A DNA stretch of 64,000 nt from Centipeda flueggei ATCC 43531 (GTDB lineage Bacteria > Bacillota > Negativicutes > Selenomonadales > Selenomonadaceae). This document shows positions 18,006 through 26,257 of this stretch, piece after piece (the stretch's first letter is position 1; each line of letters opens with the position of its first letter). Below the pieces are notes generated by a model. That model was given only the letters and a program-made list of their open reading frames with translations, searched no databases and was not told the DNA's origin. Location: contig NZ_GG694008.1 of the NCBI RefSeq assembly GCF_000160695.1, positions 304,902 to 368,901 of the forward strand. The letters run 5' to 3'. The position numbers and the translations under genes are program-made.

Positions 18006-18773
18006 TCAAAAGAGGAAGAACGTCAGCACGGCGTTCAGAATAAAGATCACGATGATGGAGGTGACGACGGTCTGCATGGTCGCCGTACCGACCCCCTCCG
18101 CGCCCCCCGGCGCATTCAGCCCGTAATGACAGCCAAGCACGGCGATGACGTTGCCGAAGAAAATCGCCTTGATGAGGCCGCCCGTCATGTCGTAAATCTC
18201 CGCGTACTGCGTGATGGAGTGAAGGAAGGTGTAGCCCGAGATGCCCGAGTAGTACACCGCCGTGAAGTAGCCGCCGAGGACGCCGATTACGTCGCCGAAG
18301 ACGGTGAGAATCGGCACGACGACCATGCATGCGAGCATGCGCGGGACGATGAGGTAGTTCACAGGGCTGACCGCCATGACGCGCAGCGCGTCGATCTGCT
18401 CTGTGACCTTCATCGTCGAGACCTCCGCCGTGATCGCCGCACCAACGCGCCCCGCGCAGACAACACCGACGAGAACGGGGCCAAGTTCACGCCCGATGCC
18501 GATGGCAATGACCGCGCCGATGGTACTCTGCGCACCGTAGCGGATGAACTCATGGGCGATCTGGAGGGTGAGCACGATACCGGTAAAAAGGAGGGTCAGC
18601 CCCACGATGAGGAGGGAGTCCGCGCCGAGATGCGCCATCTGGTAAATGATGCTCCGCACGCGCAGACGACGCGTGACCTGCCGCATGGTCTCCCCATAGA
18701 GGAGCACGACGCGCCCGATGTTCGCAAGATGCGTGAGGACGAACGCCCCGACGGATTCCAATACGTGCTGCAC
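18006..18773 (-). CDS. mlaE: MlaE-family ABC transporter permease
   Basis: An inner-membrane permease of 255 residues with five to six hydrophobic segments. The family core GRVGAAITAEVSTMKVTEQI (about 128-147) is intact, followed by DALRVMAVSPVNYLIVPRM. It forms the membrane dimer of the Mla transporter with MlaF and passes lipids to MlaD. GTG is the preferred start because GGAGG lies 6 nt upstream. Repeat element A occupies part of the 163-nt gap to the upstream rnhA gene, so it may have its own promoter or be read through from the serS run. Confidence 0.94.
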   Translation of the reverse strand: MQHVLESVGAFVLTHLANIGRVVLLYGETMRQVTRRLRVRSIIYQMAHLGADSLLIVGLTLLFTGIVLTLQIAHEFIRYGAQSTIGAVIAIGIGRELGPVLVGVVCAGRVGAAITAEVSTMKVTEQIDALRVMAVSPVNYLIVPRMLACMVVVPILTVFGDVIGVLGGYFTAVYYSGISGYTFLHSITQYAEIYDMTGGLIKAIFFGNVIAVLGCHYGLNAPGGAEGVGTATMQTVVTSIIVIFILNAVLTFFLF

Positions 18774-18832
18774 AGCGTTCCTCCTCTCATGTCAATATTG
18801 CTGTTCTCCTCCGCCACAAAGGACGGCGGCAC

Positions 18833-18903
18833 AATGTCCCTAAGCGAACCCCAGCGGCACAAGCGCACGTCCGCTTGCAAACACGGCGTTCGCGCGGAAC
18901 ATT
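18833..18903. repeat. Palindromic intergenic element, copy A
   Basis: A 71-nt element whose outer arms pair (AATGT with ACATT; GCGAAC 18844-18849 with GTTCGC 18888-18893) and which encloses a second hairpin CAAGCG/CGCTTG (18860-18865 with 18872-18877, 6-nt loop). It is about 75% identical to copy B at 50500-50567, with base changes that keep the stems paired. It lies between the co-directional rnhA and mlaE genes. Confidence 0.7.
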
Positions 18904-18936
18904 GCACAGAGTCACAGATCTATATGCACCACTGTC

Positions 18937-19590
18937 CTAGAACCTCTCCGCCTCCGCGCGCGCGAGCGCATCGCACCGCTCGTTGCGCGGGTCGCCCGCA
19001 TGTCCCTTCACCCAATGGAACTGCACATGCCGCGCGGCAAATGCCACATCGAGCTGTACCCAGAGGTCCTGATTCAGCACGGGCTCCCCATCCGCTTTTT
19101 TCCAGCCGCGCTTTTTCCACGCGGGCAGCCAAAACTTCGTAAAAGCGTTCTTCAGATACTGACTGTCCGTATAGAGTGCAACACGCGCGCCCTCCGGCAC
19201 GGCGCTGAGCGCCATCAGTGCCGCTGTCAGCTCCATGCGGTTGTTCGTTGTCTCGGGAGCGCCGCCGCTCCGCTCCTCGACGGCCCCTGTCGCCGCGGTC
19301 TCAATGACGGCAGCCCAGCCGCCCGCACCGCCCGGATTGCGGAGGCACGAGCCATCCGTATGGATGATATAGTCGGCATCGGGAACAGCGGTCTCCGCCG
19401 TCTCCGCAGCCGCACGTGTATGCTCCGTCCGTGCTTCCGCAGCGCCGAGCCACGCCCGCGCCTCCTTCTCCGTCATAAAGCCCTTGTAGACGGCCCCCTG
19501 AACCCCCTTCACCTGCGCCGCACACTCCGACCAGACGGTATAGAGCCCTGGTTTTCGCCCACATTTTACGGCGTAGAACTTCTTTGCCAT
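18937..19590 (-). CDS. rnhA: Ribonuclease HI with N-terminal viroplasmin (Cauli_VI) domain
   Basis: Cleaves the RNA strand of RNA-DNA hybrids; 217 residues. Residues 1-50 (MAKKFYAVKCGRKPGLYTVW, later VYKGFMTEKEARAWL) are the caulimovirus-VI/viroplasmin domain that binds hybrids in eukaryotic-type and many Firmicute RNases HI. The catalytic domain from about 72 carries the DEDD set: D79 (HTDGSCLRNPGG), E120 (RMELTAAL), D142 (YTDSQYL) and D207, with the HAGDPRNERCD loop before it. Its ATG shares one base with the stop codon of the upstream outer-membrane gene (TGATG), so it is coupled to it. Confidence 0.95.
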   Translation of the reverse strand: MAKKFYAVKCGRKPGLYTVWSECAAQVKGVQGAVYKGFMTEKEARAWLGAAEARTEHTRAAAETAETAVPDADYIIHTDGSCLRNPGGAGGWAAVIETAATGAVEERSGGAPETTNNRMELTAALMALSAVPEGARVALYTDSQYLKNAFTKFWLPAWKKRGWKKADGEPVLNQDLWVQLDVAFAARHVQFHWVKGHAGDPRNERCDALARAEAERF

Positions 19591-20225
19591 CAGTAGGTGT
19601 ACCGATAGCCGATCGAGACGCCGACGCCGTTGTAGCCGGGGTTCTTCGTCCGCTGTCCGTTGGACACATGATGCCCCAGGTAGGCGACGCTGAGTGCATT
19701 CCGATCGTTGAAGTTGTACGTGAGGCGCGGTCCGATGCGCCACATAAAGTCATAGCTGCGCGTGTGTGCGGGATGCACCTTGTTGTAGACCATAAGCCCG
19801 CCCGTGACATCGAGGGACACTTCCCACTTCTGCCCGAGGGGCTTCGTCCAGCGCACCATGTAGGAGGGGCCGACTCCGACAGCACCGGAGTCCAGCCGCA
19901 CGGTTGGTGCGCTTTTCTCTGCCCACGAACCAACGGGACGTGTGACGGTCAGTCCCCAGTGGAGCGACATCCCGTGCATCTCCTTGTACTGGCGGAATAC
20001 ATGCAGATTATAGAGATTGATATAGCGGCGCTCACCGCGATGCTGAAAGTAGTCTGCCTGTATCTCTGCCTTGCGGGTTTTTTCTGTGGTCTCGCCCATG
20101 TGCATCTGCTGCAGCGGCGTTTTTACCGTCTCCTGCGATGCCGTCTGTGTCGGCGCAGCATTTACTGCGCCCGTCATGCCGAGCATTCCTGCCATCAAAA
20201 GGGCAGCTGCATGCGTCTTTTTCAT
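19590..20225 (-). CDS. PagL-like lipid A deacylase (acyloxyacyl hydrolase family), outer membrane
   Basis: A 211-residue exported protein with a clear signal peptide (residues 1-23, cut after AVNA). The mature part is a small beta-barrel of the acyloxyacyl hydrolase/PagL family. Near the end the motif HHVSNGQ gives H186-x-S188-N189, matching the His-Ser active site that PagL uses to remove the 3-O-acyl chain of lipid A; the protein finishes with a terminal aromatic strand (GVGVSIGYRYTY). It lies 4 nt after ubiX and overlaps rnhA by one base. Sharing a run with mlaEFD suggests a role in outer-membrane lipid homeostasis, but the substrate is inferred from the motif only. Confidence 0.78.
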   Translation of the reverse strand: MKKTHAAALLMAGMLGMTGAVNAAPTQTASQETVKTPLQQMHMGETTEKTRKAEIQADYFQHRGERRYINLYNLHVFRQYKEMHGMSLHWGLTVTRPVGSWAEKSAPTVRLDSGAVGVGPSYMVRWTKPLGQKWEVSLDVTGGLMVYNKVHPAHTRSYDFMWRIGPRLTYNFNDRNALSVAYLGHHVSNGQRTKNPGYNGVGVSIGYRYTY

Positions 20226-20229
20226 TGCA

Positions 20230-20784
20230 TTACCTCCAGCGCGTATATAGCTCTGCCTCGATGCCGAGGCGGTCGAGAATCTTCCCTGCCATCATATCGA
20301 CAAGATCATCGAGCGTCTTGGGGCGATGATAAAACCCCGGCGCGGCGGGCATGACGATGACCCCTGCCCGTGCCAGACGAAGCAGGTTCTCAAGATGGAT
20401 CTCATGCATCGGCGTTTCCCGCGGCACGAGAAGGAGCCGCCGCCCCTCCTTCAGTGTCACGTCCGCCGCGCGCGAGAGAAGATCGTCCGTCACGCCGTGT
20501 GCGATCGCCCCTGCCGTCTTCATCGAGCAGGGCACAACAATCATCGCATCCATGCGGAACGACCCGCTCGCAATCGCCGCGCCCACGTCCGCATTGGGAT
20601 AGAGAACGGTCACGCGCCGTGCCAGTTCCTCCGCCGTGATGCCGCATTCGTAATCCAGTACGCGCAGCCCGCTCTCCGTGACGACGGCGTGCACCTCGAT
20701 GCCGCGCTCCAAAAGCACCTCAATGAGACGAATTGCATAGCAGCTGCCGCTCGCCCCTGTGATGCCGACGATGATCTTTTTCAT
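20230..20784 (-). CDS. ubiX: Flavin prenyltransferase UbiX
   Basis: Makes prenylated FMN, the cofactor of UbiD-type decarboxylases, by joining dimethylallyl phosphate to FMN. It has 184 residues, the family's normal length. The N-terminal [18 protein letters not shown] and the central [20 protein letters not shown] are family signatures, as are [19 protein letters not shown] and [13 protein letters not shown]. The ATG overlaps the serS stop (ATGA), which fixes the start. No UbiD homologue lies in this window; since the organism is anaerobic, the partner may be a decarboxylase elsewhere. Confidence 0.96.
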   Translation of the reverse strand: MKKIIVGITGASGSCYAIRLIEVLLERGIEVHAVVTESGLRVLDYECGITAEELARRVTVLYPNADVGAAIASGSFRMDAMIVVPCSMKTAGAIAHGVTDDLLSRAADVTLKEGRRLLLVPRETPMHEIHLENLLRLARAGVIVMPAAPGFYHRPKTLDDLVDMMAGKILDRLGIEAELYTRWR

Positions 20785-22052
20785 CGGATGACCGTGACCC
20801 CATTCATATACGGAACAAGTGCCTTCGGCACGATGACCGAGCCGTCCTCCTGCTGATTGTTCTCGAGGATCGCCGCCACCGTACGCCCAACGGCAAGCCC
20901 CGAACCGTTCAGCGTGTGCAGGAACACAGGCTTTGCCCCGCGTGCGGGACGGTATTTGATATTCGCGCGGCGCGCCTGATAGTCCGTGCAGTTTGAGCAG
21001 GACGAGATCTCGCGGTACTTGTCCTGTGCAGGCATCCAGACCTCGATGTCGTAGGTCTTCGCCGAGGTAAAGCTCATGTCGCCCGTGCAAAGCTGAATGA
21101 CACGGTACGGCAGTTCGAGGATCTTCAGCACATCCTCCGCCGCCGCCACCATGCTCTCAAGCTCGTCCCAGCTCGTCTCCGGCGTGACAAATTTGATCAG
21201 CTCCACCTTGTTGAACTGGTGCTGACGGATGAGCCCGCGCGTATCGCGCCCCGCACTCCCCGCCTCTGCGCGGAAGCATGCCGTATAGGACGTGTAGTAC
21301 TCCGGCAGCTGCTCCGCATCGAGGATCTCATCACGATGGTAGTTTGTCGTCGGCACCTCCGCCGTCGGTACGAGGTAGTAGTCGAGTCCCTCCAGCTTGA
21401 ACATATCCTCGGCAAATTTCGGCAGCTGTCCCGTCCCGATCATGCTCGCCTCGTTCACAATATAGGGCGCGAGCATCTCCGTGTAGCCGTGCTTCTCCGC
21501 ATGGAGATCCATCATGAAGTTGATGCAGGCACGTTCAAGCCGTGCGCCGAGCCCCTTGTAGAACGTAAAGCGTGCCCCCGTGACCTTGGCTGCGCGCTCT
21601 GCATCGAGGATGCCGAGTGCATCGCCGATGTCCCAGTGTGCCTTCGGTGTAAAATCAAACGTACGCGGCGTTCCGCAGCGGCGCACTTCGGGATTCTCTG
21701 TCTCATCCCTGCCGATCGGCACATCCGCCTTCGGCATATTCGGAACCTGAAGCAGGAGTTCACGCAGGCGCAGCTCCACGTCGCGCAGATCTTCATCGAG
21801 GGCCGCAATCTCATCGCCGAGCGTACGCATCTCTGCGATGATCTCATCTGCGTTCTCCCCCGCCTTCCTGCGCGCGCCGACTTCCTTCGATACGGCGTTG
21901 CGGCGCGCCTTTTTCTCCTCCACATCCTGCAGGATCCTGCGGCGGTGCTCCTCGAGCTCCGTGAACGGTGAGAGATCGAGCGTATTGCAGCGATGTTTCA
22001 GCATCTCCTGCACAGCGGGCAGATTCTCACGCACAAACTTCATGTCCAACAT
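20781..22052 (-). CDS. serS: Seryl-tRNA synthetase
   Basis: Charges tRNA-Ser with serine; 423 residues, a normal bacterial length. The N-terminal arm (about 30-100) is the antiparallel coiled coil that grips the long variable arm of tRNA-Ser. Class II motif 2 ([21 protein letters not shown], about 258-278) and motif 3 ([20 protein letters not shown], near 375-394) are intact. The ATG at 22052 has GGAG 9 nt upstream; an in-frame TTG six bases earlier is less likely. It heads the run serS-ubiX-pagL-like-rnhA. No T-box antiterminator could be recognised in its short leader. Confidence 0.97.
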   Translation of the reverse strand: MLDMKFVRENLPAVQEMLKHRCNTLDLSPFTELEEHRRRILQDVEEKKARRNAVSKEVGARRKAGENADEIIAEMRTLGDEIAALDEDLRDVELRLRELLLQVPNMPKADVPIGRDETENPEVRRCGTPRTFDFTPKAHWDIGDALGILDAERAAKVTGARFTFYKGLGARLERACINFMMDLHAEKHGYTEMLAPYIVNEASMIGTGQLPKFAEDMFKLEGLDYYLVPTAEVPTTNYHRDEILDAEQLPEYYTSYTACFRAEAGSAGRDTRGLIRQHQFNKVELIKFVTPETSWDELESMVAAAEDVLKILELPYRVIQLCTGDMSFTSAKTYDIEVWMPAQDKYREISSCSNCTDYQARRANIKYRPARGAKPVFLHTLNGSGLAVGRTVAAILENNQQEDGSVIVPKALVPYMNGVTVIR

Positions 22053-22096
22053 TGACAATCACTCCATCATATTGCAATCAGCATTTATTTCCTGCT

Positions 22097-22125
22097 ATTT
22101 TAGCATACACAGGACGCAAAAGCAA
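22097..22125 (-). promoter_or_regulatory. Probable sigma-70 promoter of the serS run
   Basis: TTGCTT (22120-22125, minus strand) and TAAAAT (22097-22102) are 17 bp apart, about 45 nt upstream of the serS start. Confidence 0.5.
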
Positions 22126-22179
22126 AAGCTGCCCCTTTGGGTGATTTTTCATCATTACAGAGTCAAAAACCCGCTCCAT

Positions 22180-22209
22180 TTGTAAAGAGTGAAACATCCG
22201 TGATAAGAT
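22180..22209 (+). promoter_or_regulatory. Probable sigma-70 promoter of mutY
   Basis: TTGTAA (22180-22185) and TAAGAT (22204-22209) are 18 bp apart, 68 nt upstream of the mutY ATG. It is divergent from the serS promoter. Confidence 0.45.
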
Positions 22210-22277
22210 ATAGGAATCACAAATAAAACTTGACGGAATTTATCCGTATGTCCCTAACACGAAATGGAGAACCATCT

Positions 22278-23387
22278 ATGAATATACAGCCCTGGGCGGG
22301 CGCAGACGTCTTTCCCGCCCTCTGCCGCGCCCTGCTCACATGGCACAAGTCCGCGCCCGACACGCGCGATCTGCCGTGGCGCGACGAACCGACACCGTAT
22401 CACGTCTGGATCTCGGAAATCATGCTCCAGCAGACACGTGCCGCCGTCGTACGCGCCTACTACCTGCGTTTCCTCACGGCACTGCCGAGCATCCATGACC
22501 TCGCTGCCGTGAACGACGATGCCCTCATGAAGCTGTGGCAGGGGCTCGGCTACTACAGCCGTGCGCGCAATCTCAAGCGCGCGGCGCAGGTGATCGTCAA
22601 AGAGCACGGCGGCGACCTCCCGAACGACTTCAACGCCCTTCTCACGCTGCCCGGCATTGGGCGCTACACGGCAAGTGCCATCGCGTCCTTTGCCTACGGA
22701 CAGCCGCACCCCGCCGTTGACGGCAACTTTCTCCGCGTCGCGGCACGCATCACGGCGAATCCCATCGACATTGGAAAGGACAGCACAAAGCGTTCTCTTG
22801 AAGCCGCGCTCTCCGTCTCCTACCCCGAGGGGCGTGATGCAGGTCTCTTGAACGAGGCATTCATGGATCTCGGCGCAACGATATGCCTGCCGCACGGCGC
22901 GCCGCTCTGTCACAGCTGCCCCGCCGCGCAGCTCTGCCTTGCCCATGATCGCGGCACAGAGCAGGACTATCCCGTAAAGTCCGCCGCCAAGGCACGGCGC
23001 AAGGAAAAACACACCGTCCTCATCCTATCCTGCGGTGACCGCATCGCCATACGAAAAAGGCCCACGAAGGGACTCCTCGCAGGTCTCTGGGAATATCCGC
23101 ATCTCGACGGAAAGCAGTCAAAGCGTGCCGTGCGTGCACATCTCGAGGACGAGGGTTTTCGCATCCTCTCCATCGACCCACTCCCGCCCGCACGTCACAT
23201 CTTCAGCCATATCGAATGGGAGCTCACGGGCTGGGCGGTCACGGTCGCGGAAAAGAACGAGCCGCCGCTCATGGCCGCCGAGACCGCATCGGACGCGCCG
23301 TCCAGCCTCCTCTGGGTGCGCCGCGCGGAACTCGCCGAGACGTACAGCATCCCTGCGGCGTTTGGATATTTTACGCCGTATATGTAA
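22278..23387 (+). CDS. mutY: Adenine DNA glycosylase MutY
   Basis: Removes adenine mispaired with 8-oxoguanine; 369 residues. E47 in SEIMLQQT and D148 in PHPAVDGN are the catalytic pair, and the helix-hairpin-helix is LLTLPGIGRYTASAIASFAY (121-140). The iron-sulfur ligands are C203, C211, C214 and C220, giving C-x7-C-x2-C-x5-C, one residue longer in the first gap than the usual C-x6-C. A C-terminal NUDIX-like domain (about 240-369) holds the 8-oxoG recognition region. GGAG lies 8 nt before the ATG. The gene stands alone between divergent serS and a terminator. Confidence 0.96.
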   Translation: MNIQPWAGADVFPALCRALLTWHKSAPDTRDLPWRDEPTPYHVWISEIMLQQTRAAVVRAYYLRFLTALPSIHDLAAVNDDALMKLWQGLGYYSRARNLKRAAQVIVKEHGGDLPNDFNALLTLPGIGRYTASAIASFAYGQPHPAVDGNFLRVAARITANPIDIGKDSTKRSLEAALSVSYPEGRDAGLLNEAFMDLGATICLPHGAPLCHSCPAAQLCLAHDRGTEQDYPVKSAAKARRKEKHTVLILSCGDRIAIRKRPTKGLLAGLWEYPHLDGKQSKRAVRAHLEDEGFRILSIDPLPPARHIFSHIEWELTGWAVTVAEKNEPPLMAAETASDAPSSLLWVRRAELAETYSIPAAFGYFTPYM

Positions 23388-23404
23388 ATGAAAATACATA
23401 GCAT

Positions 23405-23430
23405 AAAGCCCCGCCAGTCGACGGGGCTTT
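23405..23430. terminator. Bidirectional terminator between mutY and hutW
   Basis: A 9-bp stem AAAGCCCCG (23405-23413)/CGGGGCTTT (23422-23430) with T-rich sequence on both sides serves the two convergent genes. Confidence 0.75.
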
Positions 23431-23437
23431 GCTTTCG

Positions 23438-25087
23438 TTATACCGCTTTGCCAAGGTCGCGTGACTGGGTGCGCATGACCGTATTGAGGTCATGATCTGC
23501 CCCCGCGGCGCGTTCCTTTTCACGCTCTTTGCGAATGAGCTCCTTCAGCATCTGCATGTGCGGATGGTTCTCCATCTCCGGTGACGGTTTTCCTGCGAGT
23601 GCTGCCGCCATCTGTGCGGGCATCCCATCGGGGAACATCGCCTCGAGCATGGAGCGCACGGATTTCGGTATCATGTCCTGCACAGCGACGTTTTCCTTGC
23701 GGAGCTTCACCGTATCCTCCTGTGTGAGGGCATACGCCTCGAGGAATCCCTGAATGAGGTTGTCATGCCAGAACTCGCCCGCACGCGTCAGGCGGAATCC
23801 CGTCTCCGTGCGCGTGACCAGCCCGTTCTCCGCCCATGCGGCGAGAAGCGGCTCCATCTCGGTGAGGAGATCGACACCGTATTTTTTCGTGAAAAACGGC
23901 GCATAGAGATAGCCGTGCTCGATCTGGTCGCCGATCTCGCTCTGCATGCGGTGTGCATCTGCCTGTTCGCCCATGAACTGGAAGGGCTTCGCCCCCTCCT
24001 CGACCATCTTCTCATACGGCGCGAGTGCACCGTGATTGCGCCACATCATCTGACCGATGAAGCCGCCCGCGCCCGAGCCGAAAGCGAGGACGTCACAGCC
24101 GCGCTTGGCGAGCGTATTATAGATGCTGCGCTCACGGTGATCCGTCGCCCAGTGGGTTGTGTCGATGCGGCGCACCATCGGGTACTCCATGACGATGTCA
24201 ATGCCGCGCCGGAAATACTCTGCCTGCTCCTCCGTCGTCGGCAGCATCGGCAGATCGCCCGATGCGACGCGCCGTGCCAGTTCGCTCGACGGGAACACAT
24301 TGAGCTGATAGAGGTCGCCGCCCGCGATGCCGATCTCGAACTGCGTGCGCACATCGTTTTCCCAGACCTCCATCGACTGGTAGGGCAGCCCGTAGATGAG
24401 GTCGGCGATGACGACAGCGCCCTGCCGCTCCACCATGCGGCGCAGTGTCGCGATGACCGTTTCGCCGTCGTCAATACGTCCAATCGCCTGACGGACGCGC
24501 GTGTCAAAGGACTGCACGCCGAGGGAGAACCGATTGATGCCCGCGTTCATTGCCGCCTCAACCTTGCTCTCCGTGAGATCGTGGATACGCCCCTCAAGTG
24601 TGATCTCGCAGTCACTCGTGAGCGGCAGACGTGCACGCACCGCCTGTACGAGGCGCGCGATATCCGCATCGCTCAGCGCCGTCGGCGTACCGCCGCCGAA
24701 GAACACCGCCTGAAAGGGTGCGCCCTGCACGTAGGGCGTATCCGCCGCGGCATCCAGCTCATCGAGGAGTACATCGACGTAGTGATGTGCCGCTTCTTCC
24801 CGCGTGAAGTTCTGAAAAAAACCGCAGTAGCTGCATTTTTTGTCACAGAACGGAATATGGATGTAGACCGCTCGCTCGTCGGCAGGATTCGGCGTCTGCG
24901 CCATCAGCTCCGCCCAGATCTGCACCTGCTCCGCCTTCTCCGCCACCATGCGCTTGCCGCCCGCACCGGGATGCACGACGCGCTTTTTTGCAAAGGCACA
25001 GCCGAGCGGATTGTCCGTCCTCGTGCCGAGCAGCCACGCGCGTTCCTCGACGGGGAGCGCGTTAATTCTCTCCAGCAGTGTACTCAT
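23438..25087 (-). CDS. hutW: HutW/ChuW-type radical SAM enzyme for anaerobic heme degradation
   Basis: Opens the heme macrocycle without oxygen by radical methyl transfer, releasing iron. It has 549 residues. The radical SAM motif is C81-x3-C85-x2-C88 (HIPFCDKKCSYCGFF), then GGGTPTAL near 132 and the HemW/HemN-like ITLEGRIHDLTESKV, SLGVQSFD and DLIYGLPYQ. It differs from HemW by its HutW-type N-terminus and context. Residues after about 445 (around 100, helical and charged, ending DLGKAV) extend beyond the usual length of ChuW/HutW. Its ATG overlaps the flavodoxin stop by 4 nt, so the two are coupled. In Fusobacterium a flavodoxin is encoded with the equivalent enzyme and acts as its reductant. 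Coproporphyrinogen oxidase activity is a less likely alternative. Confidence 0.85.
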   Translation of the reverse strand: MSTLLERINALPVEERAWLLGTRTDNPLGCAFAKKRVVHPGAGGKRMVAEKAEQVQIWAELMAQTPNPADERAVYIHIPFCDKKCSYCGFFQNFTREEAAHHYVDVLLDELDAAADTPYVQGAPFQAVFFGGGTPTALSDADIARLVQAVRARLPLTSDCEITLEGRIHDLTESKVEAAMNAGINRFSLGVQSFDTRVRQAIGRIDDGETVIATLRRMVERQGAVVIADLIYGLPYQSMEVWENDVRTQFEIGIAGGDLYQLNVFPSSELARRVASGDLPMLPTTEEQAEYFRRGIDIVMEYPMVRRIDTTHWATDHRERSIYNTLAKRGCDVLAFGSGAGGFIGQMMWRNHGALAPYEKMVEEGAKPFQFMGEQADAHRMQSEIGDQIEHGYLYAPFFTKKYGVDLLTEMEPLLAAWAENGLVTRTETGFRLTRAGEFWHDNLIQGFLEAYALTQEDTVKLRKENVAVQDMIPKSVRSMLEAMFPDGMPAQMAAALAGKPSPEMENHPHMQMLKELIRKEREKERAAGADHDLNTVMRTQSRDLGKAV

Positions 25088-25584
25088 GTCAACGCCTCCC
25101 TCGCCGCCGCAATCACGCGGGCAAAATCCGCCGCATCGGGGTGATGCGCCGCCGCCGCATAGCGCGCCGCACTCTCCTCCGTAAAGGCATGCACATTATC
25201 CTTCGGCATACTCTTGAACATCTCGATCAGCATCGGATCGATTGCCCCCTGCACGAGAATCGCACCGAGGATCTCATTCGACGCGTCGCAGAGTGCACGG
25301 ATGTTCGCGATGCACTTCGCTGCGTGCTCCGAGTCCGGCTCTGCGCCGAGCGTGCCGAAGAAAAAGATGCGGCGTCCGCGCAGTCCCTCAATGTACTTTC
25401 GTGCCGCTGCATCCGCCGTACCGCGGTCAATCCACGTACCGATGCAGAGCGTCGCCTGCTCCGATGCGGCAGATGCATCCACAATGCTGCGGCAAGCCGC
25501 ACCAAGCGCCTCCGCCAGATGCTCTGCCACTCGCTTCGTATTCCCCGTGCGTGAGGAATATATGACCTCTATTTCATTCTTCAT
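25084..25584 (-). CDS. Flavodoxin-family protein paired with HutW
   Basis: A 166-residue FMN protein. The N-terminal phosphate loop is SSRTGNTKRVAEHL (about residues 10-23), followed by the flavodoxin pattern TWIDRGTADAAARKYIEGL and FFFGTLGA near 75. It is cytoplasmic, with no signal peptide. It precedes and overlaps hutW, which strongly suggests that it supplies electrons for the radical SAM or anaerobilin reduction steps, as for HmuF with HmuW in Fusobacterium. General flavodoxin function cannot be excluded. Confidence 0.85.
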   Translation of the reverse strand: MKNEIEVIYSSRTGNTKRVAEHLAEALGAACRSIVDASAASEQATLCIGTWIDRGTADAAARKYIEGLRGRRIFFFGTLGAEPDSEHAAKCIANIRALCDASNEILGAILVQGAIDPMLIEMFKSMPKDNVHAFTEESAARYAAAAHHPDAADFARVIAAAREALT

Positions 25585-25628
25585 CCTGTATTCCTTTATG
25601 TGAATATGTTTTTTCCTGATTCATTTAT

Positions 25629-25657
25629 ATCATATCGTAACTCCGTGCAAAAATCAA
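25629..25657 (-). promoter_or_regulatory. Probable promoter of the flavodoxin-hutW operon
   Basis: On the minus strand TTGATT (25652-25657) and TATGAT (25629-25634) are 17 bp apart, about 45 nt upstream of the flavodoxin ATG. Confidence 0.55.
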
Positions 25658-25684
25658 TAGATATTTTACATAATCATAAGTTTT

Positions 25685-25707
25685 AATTATGAATTATATT
25701 CATAATT
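25685..25707. promoter_or_regulatory. Perfect palindrome, candidate operator of the heme operon
   Basis: Perfect 10-bp inverted arms AATTATGAAT (25685-25694) and ATTCATAATT (25698-25707) flank a 3-bp centre. It lies 28 bp upstream of the -35 box of the flavodoxin-hutW promoter. The spacing does not match the classical 7-1-7 Fur arrangement, so the regulator is unknown; an iron or heme sensor is a guess from context. Confidence 0.6.
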
Positions 25708-25936
25708 CCTGCTAAATACCTGCTTTATAATTTATATATATATTCTTTCTCAATTAAAACACTGTTTTTATAGACTAATTTTATACTATTTCTTTCTCCC
25801 TCCATATAGAAAAATAAACGAGTATACATCATTTTATCTTCATATATCAATTTATCCATATTTTTTATTTATATAAAAGCATCTCTGCTATTGACATGCG
25901 TGCTATACTATATAAAAGTCGAGAGGAGGAATGTCA

Positions 25937-26173
25937 ATGAAAAAGATACTGATGGGACTGATGGCGGGAATGATCCTTGCCACGGGCGCACAGGCTCTTG
26001 CCTACGTCTGCGACGGCGATACGTGCACCCTCCCGGAGCGCGAGAACCAGTCGTACTGCTACGGCGGGAACAACAGCAGCGCATACTGCGGTGACCGTGC
26101 CAACTGCTATGACGGCGGCGCGTACTGCAACAACAGCCGTGCGTCACGTGCACGCGGCTGCGGCTGCTACTGA
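25937..26173 (+). CDS. Small secreted cysteine-rich protein
   Basis: A 78-residue protein of unknown function. Residues 1-22 are a clean signal peptide ending AQALA. The mature 56 residues carry eight Cys (25, 30, 41, 51, 57, 64, 75, 77), many Asn, Gly, Tyr and Ser, and a loose internal repetition (SYCYGG, AYCGDR, AYCNNS). The even cysteine count suggests four disulfides or metal binding in the periplasm. GGAGG lies 7 nt before the ATG at 25937. It stands alone, closed by a strong terminator. No known family was recognised. Confidence 0.8.
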   Translation: MKKILMGLMAGMILATGAQALAYVCDGDTCTLPERENQSYCYGGNNSSAYCGDRANCYDGGAYCNNSRASRARGCGCY

Positions 26174-26189
26174 TAAGAGAACTGCATAT

Positions 26190-26240
26190 AAAGAACGGTT
26201 CTGTTCGGAGAGATTATCTTTCCGAACAGAACCGTTCTTT
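26190..26240. terminator. Bidirectional terminator
   Basis: A perfect 20-bp stem (26190-26209 with 26221-26240) and an 11-nt loop lie between the cysteine-rich peptide and the convergent methyltransferase, with AT-rich flanks. Confidence 0.9.
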
Positions 26241-26257
26241 ATATACACCTGCAAAAA

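Larger units (their letters stand above)
25585..25936. other. AT-rich divergent control region between the heme operon and the cysteine-rich peptide
   Basis: About 350 nt with far lower GC than its neighbours and no credible reading frame. It holds the heme-operon promoter and palindrome listed separately, runs of TATATA near 25733-25742, and TTGACA at 25891-25896 with TATAAA at 25911-25916. The spacing of that last pair is only 14 bp, so it is a doubtful promoter for the peptide gene. Confidence 0.6.

Noticed and set aside
22053-22096. T-box leader for serS
   Set aside because: The leader is too short and lacks the T-box sequence and antiterminator.
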